A stretch of DNA of 64,000 nucleotides from Craspedostauros australis (GCA_026770025.1 JAMXDE010000004.1:62001-126000); one strand, 5' to 3'. Counted from the stretch's first letter, positions 1-11,900 are shown. The notes: generated by a model not told the origin, from the letters alone. Numbers and translations are program-made.

Positions 1-3000
1 GTTTGACGTGGCTGGATTGGTCCGCAAGAATGCAAGATGCGCCATCGGCACCGAGTTGCAGTTCGGATCTTCGTTGTTGTTGATACTCCGTGGTAGGATT
101 GGGCCTGCACAAGCTTGCAAGCGCTGCAACAGAGAACTAGTCACACCCGGCTGCCCCGTGCTGGATTCGGAGGCGACCGTCTCGTACTCCTCGCGGACCT
201 TGATGGGCGAGATATCAGAGACAGCCTCGAATGCTTCATCAGGGGCTTTGTCGTGTGCCGGTGCCTTCATTGGCATACCTCGAGTCGTTTGGGTGGGGGT
301 CTTGCCGACCGCAAAATCGAAGATGGAATCGTTGTCCTTCGATTTGCGTGGTCCTTGAGTCGATTGATGCAGCTGCTTCAACTTCTCGGCGTTCAGCCCG
401 GTGGCTGATTGCTGTTGCCCAGGACCGAGTGCGGCCGTGTCCTTCTGCGCTTTCTTCAGAAGGAAGGACTTCCATTCGGTGGTGCCAGCAATTTCGGCGA
501 TCTCTGGCTCCAGTTTGTCGGCCTCGTCGTTGGAATTTGTCGCACGCAGCTCCCATTGCTGGGCACGGAGCTTCACAACGCTGGATGCGTTACTGTGATG
601 AGTCTTTGCGTCATCGTCGGCGTGCCCATGCGTTGGCGCACTTCTGCCCATGCGTTGCTCCTGCTGAGGCGGCGGTGCTCGCCCTTGAGGCTGTTCGGGT
701 CGCAAAGGCGCTGCCGGTGGTGGCGGTGGGGGATTCTGACGAGCCATCATCAACACCTGGCTCGTTGCCGCGGCCTCCACATCTACGACCGGCTTTTGCT
801 GCTGCCGTTGTTGGATGTTGGTGGCACTGATCTCTTTGGGTTGTTTGCGAATGGGCGAAGTGTCGCGCTTTGGTCCTCTCAACAATGGGATGGATCTGCT
901 TGTGGTCGACGTGGTGTCGAACGACTTGCCGTTCCCCAAGTTCATCACTGGTTCCTTCACGCTCATTGTCGTCTTGCTTCGAGACTTGCGACGTTCCGAC
1001 CGTGATCCACCATTCAAGAGTGGGCTCTGCGGTGTTCCTTGCGATGGAGACAGTGCTGTCTTGGCCTGTTCCTTCGTCGAGGATGGTTCCACGTTTGCAG
1101 TCAGGAAGGAATCATTATCCCACGAAAAGTCGGTACCATTATCGAAGCTGTTGTTGGAGGAGGGAACTGGTTGTCCTGCGGCACCATTGGAGCGGCTGGC
1201 CTTCTTGCCCTTCGAGGCGCCAGATGTTGAGAACATACCAGCTTCGTCCGGATCCACCTTCTCCTTCACAACGTCAACCATGACGGAGGAGAGCTCGGAA
1301 CGTTCATCGAGCTGTTCCAGCCGAGTTGGCGCACCCCGTGTTTTGTTGGCAAAAGCATCGAAGGTCGCGCTTTCCTGCTTGCGCTGTTGCTTGATGTCAT
1401 GCGTCACGTCCTTGCCCTCTACGTGGTAATGGCTCTTCACGGATCCCGTGTCACCGATTTGGATGTACCGTGACACACCGTCCTTCTTACGATCTGACGA
1501 AAGACCGCTGCCACCGGACCGATGCGAATGCCCTGTCAAAGGATTCGACAGCTTTCGTTCCGAGTTCACGACCGATTCGGTTTTCTGGAAGGAAGAAAGC
1601 TCTTCGAATGCATCCGCACCTGCCTGTTGCCTTGTGTGTGGCACGGCCATGATCACATCCTCCTTGTTATCCAGCAGGAATTGCTTCGGCGAGACGATTT
1701 CCTTCTCTGCCAATGCAGTTGCTGCCGATGCTGCTGCTGCTTCCGCTGCAACCGTTTCGGTAGGTGCAACATCAGCTGGCGGGTCCATTCGCTGCTGCTG
1801 CTGCTGTTCGACAGGTGGTTGCACCAGTTCTGTATGCGATTGTGGTTCGGCATCCATCTGCATGCCAAAATCATAAGACCGAGTTGCGAGCACTGGATCT
1901 GAAGATTCGATCGACTTGACCGACTTGAGTTCATGTTGACGTTGATCACGATTTTGATCTTGATACAGCTCGCGTGGTTTCATGGGTGCTTGCTCCATCG
2001 CTTGCGGTGGTTGGGTGTGTGCCTTATCAGCTCTCATGGGAATGGGACGGAGCAATGTTCGAGACTGCGACTGTGCCGGCTCTGGTTCAGTCTGTGGTGC
2101 AAGCACGGCGCCCATACCCAAATCCACGGTCTCGTTTTCCTCCTTCTGCAGGCCCAGCCATCCGAGATCCGGATCCCACTTCGCACCATTCTCCGACTTC
2201 AAGTTCGCCGTCGCTGCCTTCATGCTCTCCACCCATCCACGATTGCGCGATGGACTGCGTTGCGAGGACTCGATGGTACGCCGTTGCGGTGGAACGCGGC
2301 GTGCGTGGTGCGCGTGAGAACGTTGCGGTGTGAGAGGCCTTTGCAGCAACGGAACCGGCAATTCCTCTTCTGGCAGCATCTTCAGCTCTTCTGGCGTGAA
2401 CGGCGACAAGGGATCATTTTCGTTGCTGCTGATGATGACGCTCCTGCTGGCAACGCTCCTGCTGGCAACGCTCGTGTTTACGGATCGCGCTTGTTCCATA
2501 CTGCCACCATTGGCCTTGATCGCTGCCTGCAGGCGGGCCTGGGTGGGCAGCAACATCTCGCTGCGTTCCTTGGCCCAGTTGGCAGGGAAAGGGACTTCGA
2601 CTGCCTCGGCCTGTTCCTCCTCCTCCTGCTGTTGACGCGCGAGCTCCGCCTCACGTGTGCGCTTCGACTTGAGATCGAGATTGATGTGTAGCTTTTCGGT
2701 GGATGGTGGATCCACGGGCTGTGAGGTCAAGGTATCATCCGGATTCGTGTAATCGACCCATCCAAGCTGAGGGTACCATTGCCGGTTGGTGTTGGCGGCT
2801 GCCGCCTTCATGGTTTCATGCCAACCGGTCTTCTTTCTGACTACGGGAGCGTCTGTCGGCTTTGTGGCCGCGGAGACGCTCCTGGTGCTCGCCATTCGCG
2901 TCTTTGCCGCACCGGGACGACGCACGCGCGTGGAGACGGTGTTGGTGGTCATCGCAGTGCCCGTCGTTCTGTAGCTCATGACGGACTGGTCGCTGGATCT

Positions 3001-5373
3001 GATGGTGCGTCCACCTCCACCAACAGTGCTGCCTCCCATGGTGGAGAACATGTCCGTGGAGTTCATGTAGGTTTCAATGTCCAAATCGAGCTTGCTCTCC
3101 AATTCGACCTGCGCGGTTCCCAGCTCCTCCTTATGACGCGATTGCTGTTGCTGTTGTTGTGCCGGACTCTTTGGCATTCCGATTGGCTGCGTTTCTTCCG
3201 CAGCGACCCGTGCCAGGAATGCATCTGCAGATTGCATCGCTGGTGATGCCACCTTTTCATCTGGCGTGACCATGACGGCAGGTTGCTGTGCCGTGGAACG
3301 CGAAACGGGCGCAGGGTCATTCGCGACGCGTCCATCAACCTCGCCGTATGATTCGTCTTCCTCCGCGTGATCCGATTCGTCCTCCTTTTCTTCCGACGAG
3401 AGGGGCGGTGACGCGGAAGGCGGGCTTGGTGGTGGTTCGCGAAGCGCGGGCATCTCCAATCCAGCGCCATCAAAGTCGCCGATATCGTCATCCGTGTCCA
3501 TACCATCATCGTTTTTGTTGTCGGCGTCGGCGTTGGCGTTATCATTGTCATTATCCTTGTCGAGCTTGCTGGGCGTGGATGGTGTGAGAGGCGAGACCGG
3601 ATGCGAAATGGTGGTCGTCTGTTCATCGTTGGGACGCGGGGAGACCGGTTTGCCCATGACATTGTCCAAAGAATCCTCGCTGGCCTGTTCCTGGAGGGGT
3701 GCGAAGTCGTTCTTCTTCTCCTCCGTCCTGCCACGACCAAAGATACCCAGAAGTCCCTTGCGTGGCTTCTTGGTCTGCTGATCCTCGTCCTCCTCTTCGG
3801 CCGATACGTCAAAGGAACGCTCCTTGCGCACTGCATCGTAGTAGGTGATACCGCTGGGTGCAAATTCGCTGGACGGTTTCTGCTTGTCGTCTGCTGCAGA
3901 ACGTGGCGACTTGGTCAACTCGGGTTCCATCGAGGGAAGCTGCAGGTGTCGCTGCACATGCGGTGCCTGTTCTTTCTTGTTGCTGGCGAGAGATCGTGGC
4001 GATGACATGCCGTAATCGGATCGCGGTGAGAGCGGATCCTCCTCGACGCCATGCTGACGCTCATCTATGACCTGCTGCGTGCTGTTTGCTGGCGTGAGAC
4101 CGCTGTTGATGAGCCTGAGGAACTTTCGCTTCTCCGCCGCGCTGAAGGTGCCGTACAAATTCTCCTGCATGGCGGCCTCCTCCTCATCGACGGACGGGAA
4201 GCCGGAGGATCCCGCGATCGTCGAAGCTGCGAACGGCGTGGCTTCTGGTGGTGATGATGCCGCAGAACGCGATTTGCCAGTTGCAGCATTGGACTTGGAG
4301 TAGTCTTCACGCGCCTTCTGCGCCATGGCGGCGAGGTAGGCGTTCTTGCGTTGCGGCGTAAATCCCGCAGGTGCCTGGATCGCTGGTTCCGCGTTGTTCG
4401 GCGCCAAACCACGCGGATCGACGTACTCGACCTCGATGGCGGTCTGCTCCTCCGCTCCCAAGGGAACGTCCATGGTGGCGGATGCGGGCAGTTTGTAACG
4501 GCTCTCCCTGTGTATGTCCTCGTCCTCCTCTGGATCGCCCAGACTGGGTCTCGCAGCACGGGCGGGCGAGGTGGTTTGGGCCGTGCTTCCGTTGCAGATG
4601 TTCTGGAAGGCGTTGATGGTGGATTCGCAGAGACCATCGGAGTCTGGCAAGCCGCCGGCCATGGCGCGGTATCCCGACGAGTCTCCGGAGACGTAGGTCT
4701 CATCATCCTGCTTGGAACGATCGTCCATCAAGCGACGCCGGGGCGAGCGCGACATGAGTTCATCATCCGGCATGTCATCGCCTTCGATCTCGGTGTGCGG
4801 GAAGTTGAAGTCGTAGTTGTCGTTGTTGATGTTGTTGTCGCTGGCGTGATCGATCCCGTTCCTCGTGGCCGTGGCTGCGGTGGTGGCCGTGGCTGTGGTG
4901 GTAGCGGTGCCTGGAGTGTTGGGAGAGTTGTGAGCTGCGGTGGCATTGTTGGCATGATCGGCATCGGAGGAATGCGAAGGCAGTCCAGCCAGACTGGGTG
5001 GAGACAGAGGACGCGTCGTTGTGCGTTGGCCGTTGATGAGACGACCTCCTTTGGGTCCCGATGGCTGAGAGTGCGAGTGTGACTGGGAAAGGTTGGATCC
5101 CTTGGGAGTGAGGCTGGGGAGGTCACCATCTTCGAAGCTGGAGGACTCCGAGATGACGGCCACATCGGGGACATCCGATGGCTCTACATCCATTTCGTCG
5201 TCGCTGACAGTTGCGGGTTCTGCATGAGGAGAGTCTCCTTCGTATTCCATGCCGTTGGTGTTGATGTTGGCGTTGGTGTTGATGTTGTGGGAGCCATTGA
5301 AGTCTTCTTCTGTGTCTGGTTGGACCTTCACATTTTGTGCCTTGCGACGTCTCCTCCTCAGAATGTTAACCAT
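1..5373 (-). CDS. Very large, low-complexity hypothetical protein (C-terminus beyond the window)
   Basis: One uninterrupted frame starts at the ATG at 5373 and stays open to base 1, giving at least 1791 residues in a single exon. An in-frame TGA lies about 60 bases upstream of that ATG with no other ATG between, which fixes the start. The protein is rich in Ser, Pro, Glu, Asp and Gln, with Asn/Thr repeats near residues 25-40, poly-Gln tracts and many SP/TP sites. It looks mostly disordered. Two related motifs stand out: GW(H/V)E(S/T)MKAA near residues 850 and 1046, each followed about 22-26 residues later by LGW. I see no catalytic domain, signal peptide or membrane segment. I do not recognise the family; a scaffold or cytoskeletal role is possible but unsupported. 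Confidence is high that it is coding because the frame is so long. Confidence 0.85.
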   Translation of the reverse strand, partial: MVNILRRRRRKAQNVKVQPDTEEDFNGSHNINTNANINTNGMEYEGDSPHAEPATVSDDEMDVEPSDVPDVAVISESSSFEDGDLPSLTPKGSNLSQSHSHSQPSGPKGGRLINGQRTTTRPLSPPSLAGLPSHSSDADHANNATAAHNSPNTPGTATTTATATTAATATRNGIDHASDNNINNDNYDFNFPHTEIEGDDMPDDELMSRSPRRRLMDDRSKQDDETYVSGDSSGYRAMAGGLPDSDGLCESTINAFQNICNGSTAQTTSPARAARPSLGDPEEDEDIHRESRYKLPASATMDVPLGAEEQTAIEVEYVDPRGLAPNNAEPAIQAPAGFTPQRKNAYLAAMAQKAREDYSKSNAATGKSRSAASSPPEATPFAASTIAGSSGFPSVDEEEAAMQENLYGTFSAAEKRKFLRLINSGLTPANSTQQVIDERQHGVEEDPLSPRSDYGMSSPRSLASNKKEQAPHVQRHLQLPSMEPELTKSPRSAADDKQKPSSEFAPSGITYYDAVRKERSFDVSAEEEDEDQQTKKPRKGLLGIFGRGRTEEKKNDFAPLQEQASEDSLDNVMGKPVSPRPNDEQTTTISHPVSPLTPSTPSKLDKDNDNDNANADADNKNDDGMDTDDDIGDFDGAGLEMPALREPPPSPPSASPPLSSEEKEDESDHAEEDESYGEVDGRVANDPAPVSRSTAQQPAVMVTPDEKVASPAMQSADAFLARVAAEETQPIGMPKSPAQQQQQQSRHKEELGTAQVELESKLDLDIETYMNSTDMFSTMGGSTVGGGGRTIRSSDQSVMSYRTTGTAMTTNTVSTRVRRPGAAKTRMASTRSVSAATKPTDAPVVRKKTGWHETMKAAAANTNRQWYPQLGWVDYTNPDDTLTSQPVDPPSTEKLHINLDLKSKRTREAELARQQQEEEEQAEAVEVPFPANWAKERSEMLLPTQARLQAAIKANGGSMEQARSVNTSVASRSVASRSVIISSNENDPLSPFTPEELKMLPEEELPVPLLQRPLTPQRSHAHHARRVPPQRRTIESSQRSPSRNRGWVESMKAATANLKSENGAKWDPDLGWLGLQKEENETVDLGMGAVLAPQTEPEPAQSQSRTLLRPIPMRADKAHTQPPQAMEQAPMKPRELYQDQNRDQRQHELKSVKSIESSDPVLATRSYDFGMQMDAEPQSHTELVQPPVEQQQQQRMDPPADVAPTETVAAEAAAASAATALAEKEIVSPKQFLLDNKEDVIMAVPHTRQQAGADAFEELSSFQKTESVVNSERKLSNPLTGHSHRSGGSGLSSDRKKDGVSRYIQIGDTGSVKSHYHVEGKDVTHDIKQQRKQESATFDAFANKTRGAPTRLEQLDERSELSSVMVDVVKEKVDPDEAGMFSTSGASKGKKASRSNGAAGQPVPSSNNSFDNGTDFSWDNDSFLTANVEPSSTKEQAKTALSPSQGTPQSPLLNGGSRSERRKSRSKTTMSVKEPVMNLGNGKSFDTTSTTSRSIPLLRGPKRDTSPIRKQPKEISATNIQQRQQQKPVVDVEAAATSQVLMMARQNPPPPPPAAPLRPEQPQGRAPPPQQEQRMGRSAPTHGHADDDAKTHHSNASSVVKLRAQQWELRATNSNDEADKLEPEIAEIAGTTEWKSFLLKKAQKDTAALGPGQQQSATGLNAEKLKQLHQSTQGPRKSKDNDSIFDFAVGKTPTQTTRGMPMKAPAHDKAPDEAFEAVSDISPIKVREEYETVASESSTGQPGVTSSLLQRLQACAGPILPRSINNNEDPNCNSVPMAHLAFLRTNPATSN

Positions 5374-6855
5374 GTTGTGAATTCGTCTGCGACTTAGTCT
5401 GCTGCTGAGCTTGCTTTGGTGGTGTCAGATGGAGCGAGTGCTCGTGATGACGTGTGAAGCAGCCTCCCGGAGAAGTTGTGAGGAGTTGTGCGAAGAGTCA
5501 ATGAAAAGCAATCGATCTGCTCTGCGGCCGGTGACTTTTGATTTGAAATGAGGAGATTTTGGAGCAGCTTCTGCCTGTGAAACTCAACAAAGCAGATCGG
5601 AGAGTGCTCTACCTACTCCTCTCTGTTGGCAGAGACAGCGGCAGCAACTTGATTGTGTCTTGCTTCTGCTGATCTGCTATGTTCTGCTGTGGATGGGCCA
5701 GCACAGGTATCTATTATATTATATATAATGTATTATACTTGCAACCTGATTGTGGTGGCATCCAATGTAGTTGGTGCCGTCGATAGCGCAGCCGGCAGTA
5801 TAGTCGATTGTACAGTCGGCAGTATAGTCGGCAGTATAGTCGTAGCTGATGGATGAGTTCGTGTTTGTATTCGAGCTGTTGTTGTTGTTGTTGTTCTGAT
5901 TGTGATTGTGATTGTGGTCGAGTTCGTCTTCTTGGTGAATCCCAGCTGAACAAACTCTGCACAAACCGACCTCGGTTCGACTCCACTTTGATGCAACAAC
6001 TGTCGATGCTGTTGCTGTTGCTGTTGATACCAATCAATGGTGATAGCGATGGCAATGATGACAGCAACAACAACAACAACAACAACAACAACCATGAATC
6101 CTGCAAATGGTCGTGGTTGGTGGCAGGCGTTGCTGGTTGCTTCCGTTTCTTCCAACCACCATTCTCGGTTCTTGCTCTCATTCGATCGCCATCCATGCTG
6201 TTTGCTTCTTGCCCATCAACAACAACCTTGCGCACTCCTGTAGGTGCGCACAAGCGCCCGTTATCCACTCCTATCAAAACATGTCGCATGTGCACATGAT
6301 GTACACCTAGCGTCAACACAACTATGAAGTCTGTAAATAGTTTATAAATTCGTCCCCGATCCCATATACACGCTAGGAATATTGTCGGACGACATCGCGC
6401 ACGATCCGTTGAAACGCAGATACCTTAACGCGTGCGAGATCGTTGCCGTGAGTACTTAGATATTTGGCACGTTGGAACGCGCAAGCACGACTTTCATTGG
6501 CGTACGTCTCCGTTCGACAATCCCGCGTGTGCACGACTCCAACCAAGCGCTTCTCTCTATCTTTGTTTGGGAAGGCTATGAACAAATAGGCGGAGATGGA
6601 CTTGCTGAACTTACGTACTGGAGGAAAGGGAGTGGATGGATCCCAGACGACCGAACTCATGGAGCATGGCATATGGTATAATGGATCGTAGAGCATCGCA
6701 CTTTTTGAAAGTAGAGTGTTCAAGTAGGAGGAGGGAGAAAATGAACAACAGCTGGGTAGTTGTCGAGCGCAGTTCTCTGTCAATAGTCCCAGTGCCTCAG
6801 AAAAATCGCATTTGTACAATCTTGACTCTCGAGTACTATTCTGGTTTTGTTGAGC
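5374..6855. other. Intergenic region, repeat-rich
   Basis: This lies between the 5' end of the giant minus-strand gene and the 3' end of the methyltransferase gene. It holds an AT-rich tract (about 5707-5742), a 13-bp repeat (GGCAGTATAGTCG) in three copies near 5793-5842, a GTT run near 5880 and a long CAA/AAC run at about 6061-6093. Several long frames cross it on both strands only because of these runs. A minus-strand frame at 6373-6819 lacks an ATG start and has no recognisable domain. I see no gene I can support. Confidence 0.5.
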
Positions 6856-8022
6856 TTAACATTTCCATGTTGCCTCGATCAGCACAGTCTCTCCCTTGCA
6901 TTCTTCTGAATAGCAGGCCGCGTGCACTGTTGTTGGCGTCAGTTCTGTCACTGTCACACTCGCGCCTTCTGATTCCAGCGCTGCGACGAACTTCTTCTGC
7001 AATCCGGCAACTCTTTCAGCCTTTGGATCGGTCAGCCACAGCTTCCTGGTGTTGTCGCTGCTGTTCTTGCTGTTGTCGGTGGTGTCGCTACTATCAGCGC
7101 TGCCTCCATTCTCTCTTCCCGTCGGCAACAGCAACATCGCGATCATACGGGCCAAGGACTCCACGGTGTTGGGATCGTACAGCACGTCCGATGCCACCAC
7201 ACAATCCGCGGATCCGGCGTACCGCTCCTCGAACTCCCGCGTCGACCAATCCACAACCGCCGCCTGCACCCGATCTTCCACCTCGGCCAGATGCGCTGTG
7301 CTCATGGCGCAATGCAAGGCGTACGGTTCCCGGTCCATCAACGTGACATTGGAGGCACCCACGCAGGCCGCCACCACGCCGACGAGACCCAGACCAGCAC
7401 CCAGCTCCATGACGCGGCGGCCCTGCACCATTTCGCGCCGCTCCTGCAACGCCACGGCCAACGACGAGGCCGACGGCCACAGCTCGGCCCACGATGGATC
7501 GGCGTCCAGATTCTTGCACTCCTCGTACCACTGCCACAGCGTGTCGGCGTCCGGAGGTTTGATGATCTTGGTGAGCTGCGGGACGCCCTTCAATGCGCAT
7601 GGGACTTCCTGCATCGGCGGGAACCTCCAGTCTCCCGAATGCAATGGGACGGCGTCGTGAAGGAAGAGGCGGATGCCGCGCTGGGTACTTCCATCATCCA
7701 GCGCCTCAATCTGATCCTTCAACTTCGCTGCCAGCAGATAGTCCTCCACCTCGACGGCCTTGGCCTTTTCGGCTTTCAGCGTTTGCAGCAGCGCAGCGTT
7801 GCTATTACTGTTGTTGCTGCTGCTATTGCTACTGCTATTGCTGATGTTGTCGCTGGTGGCAGTACTCATGTCCTCACGACCTCCCGAACGCAAGAAAGAT
7901 CCAGCCCATCCGGACGCACCGACGAATGCCGCTGTCGGTCGCCGCAAGCCACTAACATGGTGCGGACTGATGGCAGCTGCCTCGGAAAGCACCCATGACA
8001 ACGCAAGACACCGCAGTCTCAT
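6856..8022 (-). CDS. UVR-motif plus class I methyltransferase (METTL21/Methyltransf_16-like)
   Basis: A 388-residue protein with an ATG start at 8022 and a TAA stop. Residues 1-20 look like a signal peptide, followed by an F-containing segment (about 29-36, PTAAFVGA) that could be the transit part of a bipartite plastid-targeting sequence. A Ser/Asn-rich linker (60-75) leads to a UVR-type helix pair (about 80-110, with EDYLLAAKLKDQIEAL). The rest is a Rossmann methyltransferase: SAM motif VMELGAGLGLVG at 204-215, acidic LMDRE at 228-232 and DCVVASDVLYD at 273-283. The best family fit is the METTL21/FAM86 protein-lysine methyltransferases; the substrate cannot be read from sequence. Plastid location is an inference. 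A promoter region shared with the divergent AMBRA1-like gene is possible, with 977 bases between the two ATGs. Confidence 0.85.
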   Translation of the reverse strand: MRLRCLALSWVLSEAAAISPHHVSGLRRPTAAFVGASGWAGSFLRSGGREDMSTATSDNISNSSSNSSSNNSNSNAALLQTLKAEKAKAVEVEDYLLAAKLKDQIEALDDGSTQRGIRLFLHDAVPLHSGDWRFPPMQEVPCALKGVPQLTKIIKPPDADTLWQWYEECKNLDADPSWAELWPSASSLAVALQERREMVQGRRVMELGAGLGLVGVVAACVGASNVTLMDREPYALHCAMSTAHLAEVEDRVQAAVVDWSTREFEERYAGSADCVVASDVLYDPNTVESLARMIAMLLLPTGRENGGSADSSDTTDNSKNSSDNTRKLWLTDPKAERVAGLQKKFVAALESEGASVTVTELTPTTVHAACYSEECKGETVLIEATWKC

Positions 8023-8999
8023 GGTCAGATCGTTTGTCCAGAGAGGAAGGGTGAGATCTTTTGGTATTGGAAGTGCGGCAGTGTGGAAGTGGTGCGTCCC
8101 TCTTGTTGTGTTGCATGTTGTTTTGCTTTTGTTGTGCCGAAGAACGAGGAAAGAGGAGAAGACGAAGAACAGGATCTCATCGTGATTGAGATGATCATTG
8201 AATCACGCGTGTCAAATTCGAGCGAAGAAGAAGGCAAAGAACGAAGTGAAGAACCATCTGTAAGTATGTCTGATTTCTCGAGTGTTCAGTGACCGCACAG
8301 ACTCTAAACACGGCATCAACCAGTCACGAGTCATGGACATCGACACTCCGGAGCAGATTGGAAGAACAGGGAACTCGAACCACCAAAGCCACCAACAACG
8401 AGTCGCAGCGTGTGAGTGTGAGTGTGAGTGTTTTCGTGTGTTGTGGTTGGTTGTTCGCCTTGTTGCAATTTCTGCGTGGTGTGTTTTGGTGGTGGCAAGC
8501 CGAACTGCGGTTCATCACATCGCATGGTATCGCCGCAGGCAGCAACACACACACAACATCAGGCATAGTAGTCGGCAATAGGCGCACAACTTGGCTTTGC
8601 GTGTGGTACAATAGCTCGTGCAGGTGCCATCCTCGTCGACTACTCTTTATTGTGAAGGAACTGCAGAGTAGTTCGTGCCGTGCTTGCATCATCCTCTCTC
8701 TACACTCATAGTCGACACTCATAGTCGACACAAGAGACAGTGACATTGCCGACCGGAGAAGGAGACAGTCGTGTTACGAGTACGCAGTAATTTGGGCGGA
8801 AACGGAAGGAGACTCGAAGCGCGCCAAACTCTGTGCTTGTGACTTTGGTTGTGACCAACGCCAACATCGACCCCCCAAAGGTGTAGGCATAGGCATAGGC
8901 AGAGTGGGTCGCAGTTAAGTCCAACAGCAACAATACCAACAATACCAACAGCAACAACAGCAGCAGCTATAGCAGCTATAGCAGAAAGAAAGAAGAACG
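8023..8999. promoter_or_regulatory. Intergenic region between divergent genes, likely bidirectional promoter
   Basis: This separates the minus-strand methyltransferase from the plus-strand AMBRA1-like gene. It contains a GAGTGT run near 8411-8430, a perfect 14-bp tandem duplication (CACTCATAGTCGAC) at about 8703-8730 and an AAC/AGC-rich stretch just before the ATG at 9000. I see no defined promoter element. The bidirectional role is inferred only from gene orientation. Confidence 0.35.
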
Positions 9000-11900
9000 A
9001 TGACTTCTAACAACCAACAGCAGCAGAAGCTGTTCTGGAACCTGCACAGAAGACACAACCATGCTCGCATCCGCAGCGACGAGAATGGCGACGATCACGG
9101 CGACAGCGACGCGAAGGACACCATTGACACCGCGGTGAGCCACAGACCGACAAGGGAGACCATCAAGCGACGCAGCTTCCTGCGCAGGAACATTCAGATC
9201 GAGACGCTCAACCAGCGGCGCATCCACAAGCACGGAGGCATGAGGGACACGGGACGCAACGTCTGCTTCGTGCTCAGGGATCGCGAGTGCAGGGGGGCCA
9301 GCCGTCTTGTGCTGCGTCAGCGTCGCGCGCTCATGGTGGAGCCGAAGGAGCCACCGGAGTACACCAGAAGTCCCAAGAGCGCGGTCGAGATGAACGTCGG
9401 TCTCTCCAATCTGGCTCTCAAGGAGCGCAACAAAAAGCAGAGGCGGATAGAGGCAGTTATCACTGGTGGTATTACAAGTGGTATTACAAGTGCTACTACA
9501 AGTGCTACTACAAGTGCTACTACAAGTGCTTCTACAAGTGCTACTACAAGTGCTGCTACTGGTGGCAACAATGCCAGTCCAGGGCATCAGTGCAACTCAA
9601 TGTCTCCTTCAGCAGATACTCCATCAGGCGCAGAAACGGCCACAGAAACGGCCACAACCACGTCTACGACAACGCCCATGCCAATGTCTCTGTCGACGCC
9701 TCCAACTCTCTCCTCGTCTCCTGCGCTCGGGAGAAGGCCCATCAGACCGGCGGGCGGTGTCATTGGAAGTTGGTGGAAAGGATCGTCCACATCTGCATAC
9801 ACATCCGCTTCAGCGCTGCGACCACAACCAAATACGGCGCACTTGCAATTTAATGCCGGTGCCAACTCTAACGGCGGCACCACCGCCACTACCACCAATC
9901 GAACCACAAATGGCATCCATCACATGCACAACGTACCCCCGCGCCGCGTTTCCTACCCCATGAGGATATCCAATGAGCTGCGCACGTTCAGCGAGTACCA
10001 TTGCGTCACCAAGTACCACTCCACCTATTTCAATCACCTCGGTGGCGAAGACATCCGGAGGCACTACGACAACATGAGGGGAGGTCAGAGCAGCAACCAC
10101 GATCAGGCACCGTCCTCCTCCGCCGCGGTCAGCACCATCTCCATCGCATTCTCGCCGGACTCCAAAACGATGGCCTCCACGCACGGCGACCACACTGTTA
10201 AAATCACCTGCTGCGTCACCGGCAACCTCCTCGAGACCCTCACTGGACACCCCAGAACACCGTGGACCGTCAAGTACCATCCCACCGATCCAAACATCCT
10301 TGCCAGCGGCTGTCTTGGCCACCAGATCATCATCTGGAATTGGAAAGCCGAGGGATCCAAGTGCATCAACTTCCTCTTCCTCCAGTCGGCCATCATCAGT
10401 CTCAGCTTCCACCCCGAGGGCAACATCCTCGCGATTGCCAACAGCAACAACATACACTTCTGGGCATTCAACTCACGCGACCGCCCAACGCACTCGTCAT
10501 CACCATCCTCAAACTCGCATTCCAACTCGCAAGCACAGACGCGTGCAAACGCACAAGACCAGGGCAGGACGGGCTCATCATCGGCGCTTGCATCCACCAC
10601 ATCCTCTTCGACACCCCAAAACAGAAACAACGGCCAGCAGTATCGAAGCACGCAGGGCGTCCTCACCAAATCCGATCAACGTCACATGCTGCGCTGCGTC
10701 CACTTCCTGCCCGACGGCAAGTCCATCATCGTGGGAGGTGTCAACCCGCGTGAGGAGGATATACCGCAGCTGCAAGGCGGTATGCCGGCCAACGCAATGA
10801 GCTTCTACCTGCGTCTCTGGGACTTCGATGTCGACCTCGCGCACAACCCGCCTCAAGGAGCTTCGTCTGGACGTCGCATCATCAGCAACGTGAGTCATGC
10901 TCTCTTATTTCCACTGCATTGTGAATTGCATTGTGAATGGCTTGGAATGACATCATTGGCGTGTGATGAAATGCCCTTTCCTCACGTTTCCTTTTGTCTT
11001 GTCTTGTGCTCTTCTTATACACGCACACGCTTCCACACACACGCTTCCACACACATGCGCATATCTACATACATACGCAGGGCCGAACTGTGATTCCTCG
11101 AGTTCTGTTGTACAACGACGGTGGTTTCGATGTATCACCGGACGGCAAGACACTCTGCGCCTGTGCAGAGTATTGGCTACCGCACGGTGTCGAGAATGTC
11201 ATGGAGCTGGCGCAGATGAAGGAAGCAGAGTTCCTGCAGGAGATCGAGACGGCCGAAACCGAAGCGTCGAACAGAGGCAATGGGACGGGGGAAATGGCGG
11301 ATGCTGACGACCAGCAGATGAGCACGGCGTGGCCGAATAGTGTCCCGCGAAACGCCTCATCACCAAAGAACACACGAAGGGGATCATCTATCCGCGTCAG
11401 TACGCCGAGCGCAACAGAGAGAGGGATGAATGCAAATGCTGGTGCAAACGCGAATGGGACTGCTGCTGCTGGTGGTGGTGATCGATCGCGTCCAGCCGCC
11501 CCATTGACACCGCGAACTCCACCACCAGGGCGATCACGCATTGCTCTTTCGCCTCCATCTCCGCCTGGTCGACGATTCGCAGGTGGATTGGCGACGTTGC
11601 GCACCAACAACGGGAATACCAGCAACAGCAATAGTCGCAATGGCGGCAGTACCGGCAGTACCGGCGCGAGGTCCAATGCAGCAACGAACGGGAATGGTAA
11701 CCCGCATGCACCCGCGAATCAAGGGCATGCGCGCAGTGGGGGCGCACTCAACGGTGCGAGGAATGGCACATCTAGCACTATGCAGCAGAGCATTCCAACC
11801 AACACGCAAAGCACACGGCCTCCCAGCCACCCGCTGCCAATGCCGCCGACAGGAGGCGCAACGGCGAATCGGATGCCGCATCCGCTTTCCATGGTAACCA

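Noticed and set aside
5970-5985. Perfect tRNA B-box-like word (GGTTCGACTCC).
   Set aside because: No A box, acceptor stem or cloverleaf can be drawn around it.
5719-6319. Frames of 100-200 codons on both strands.
   Set aside because: They result from CAA/GTT-type runs that lack stops in any frame; composition is pure low complexity.
6373-6819. Minus-strand frame of 148 codons.
   Set aside because: No ATG at its start and no domain recognised; kept only as a remark in the intergenic entry.
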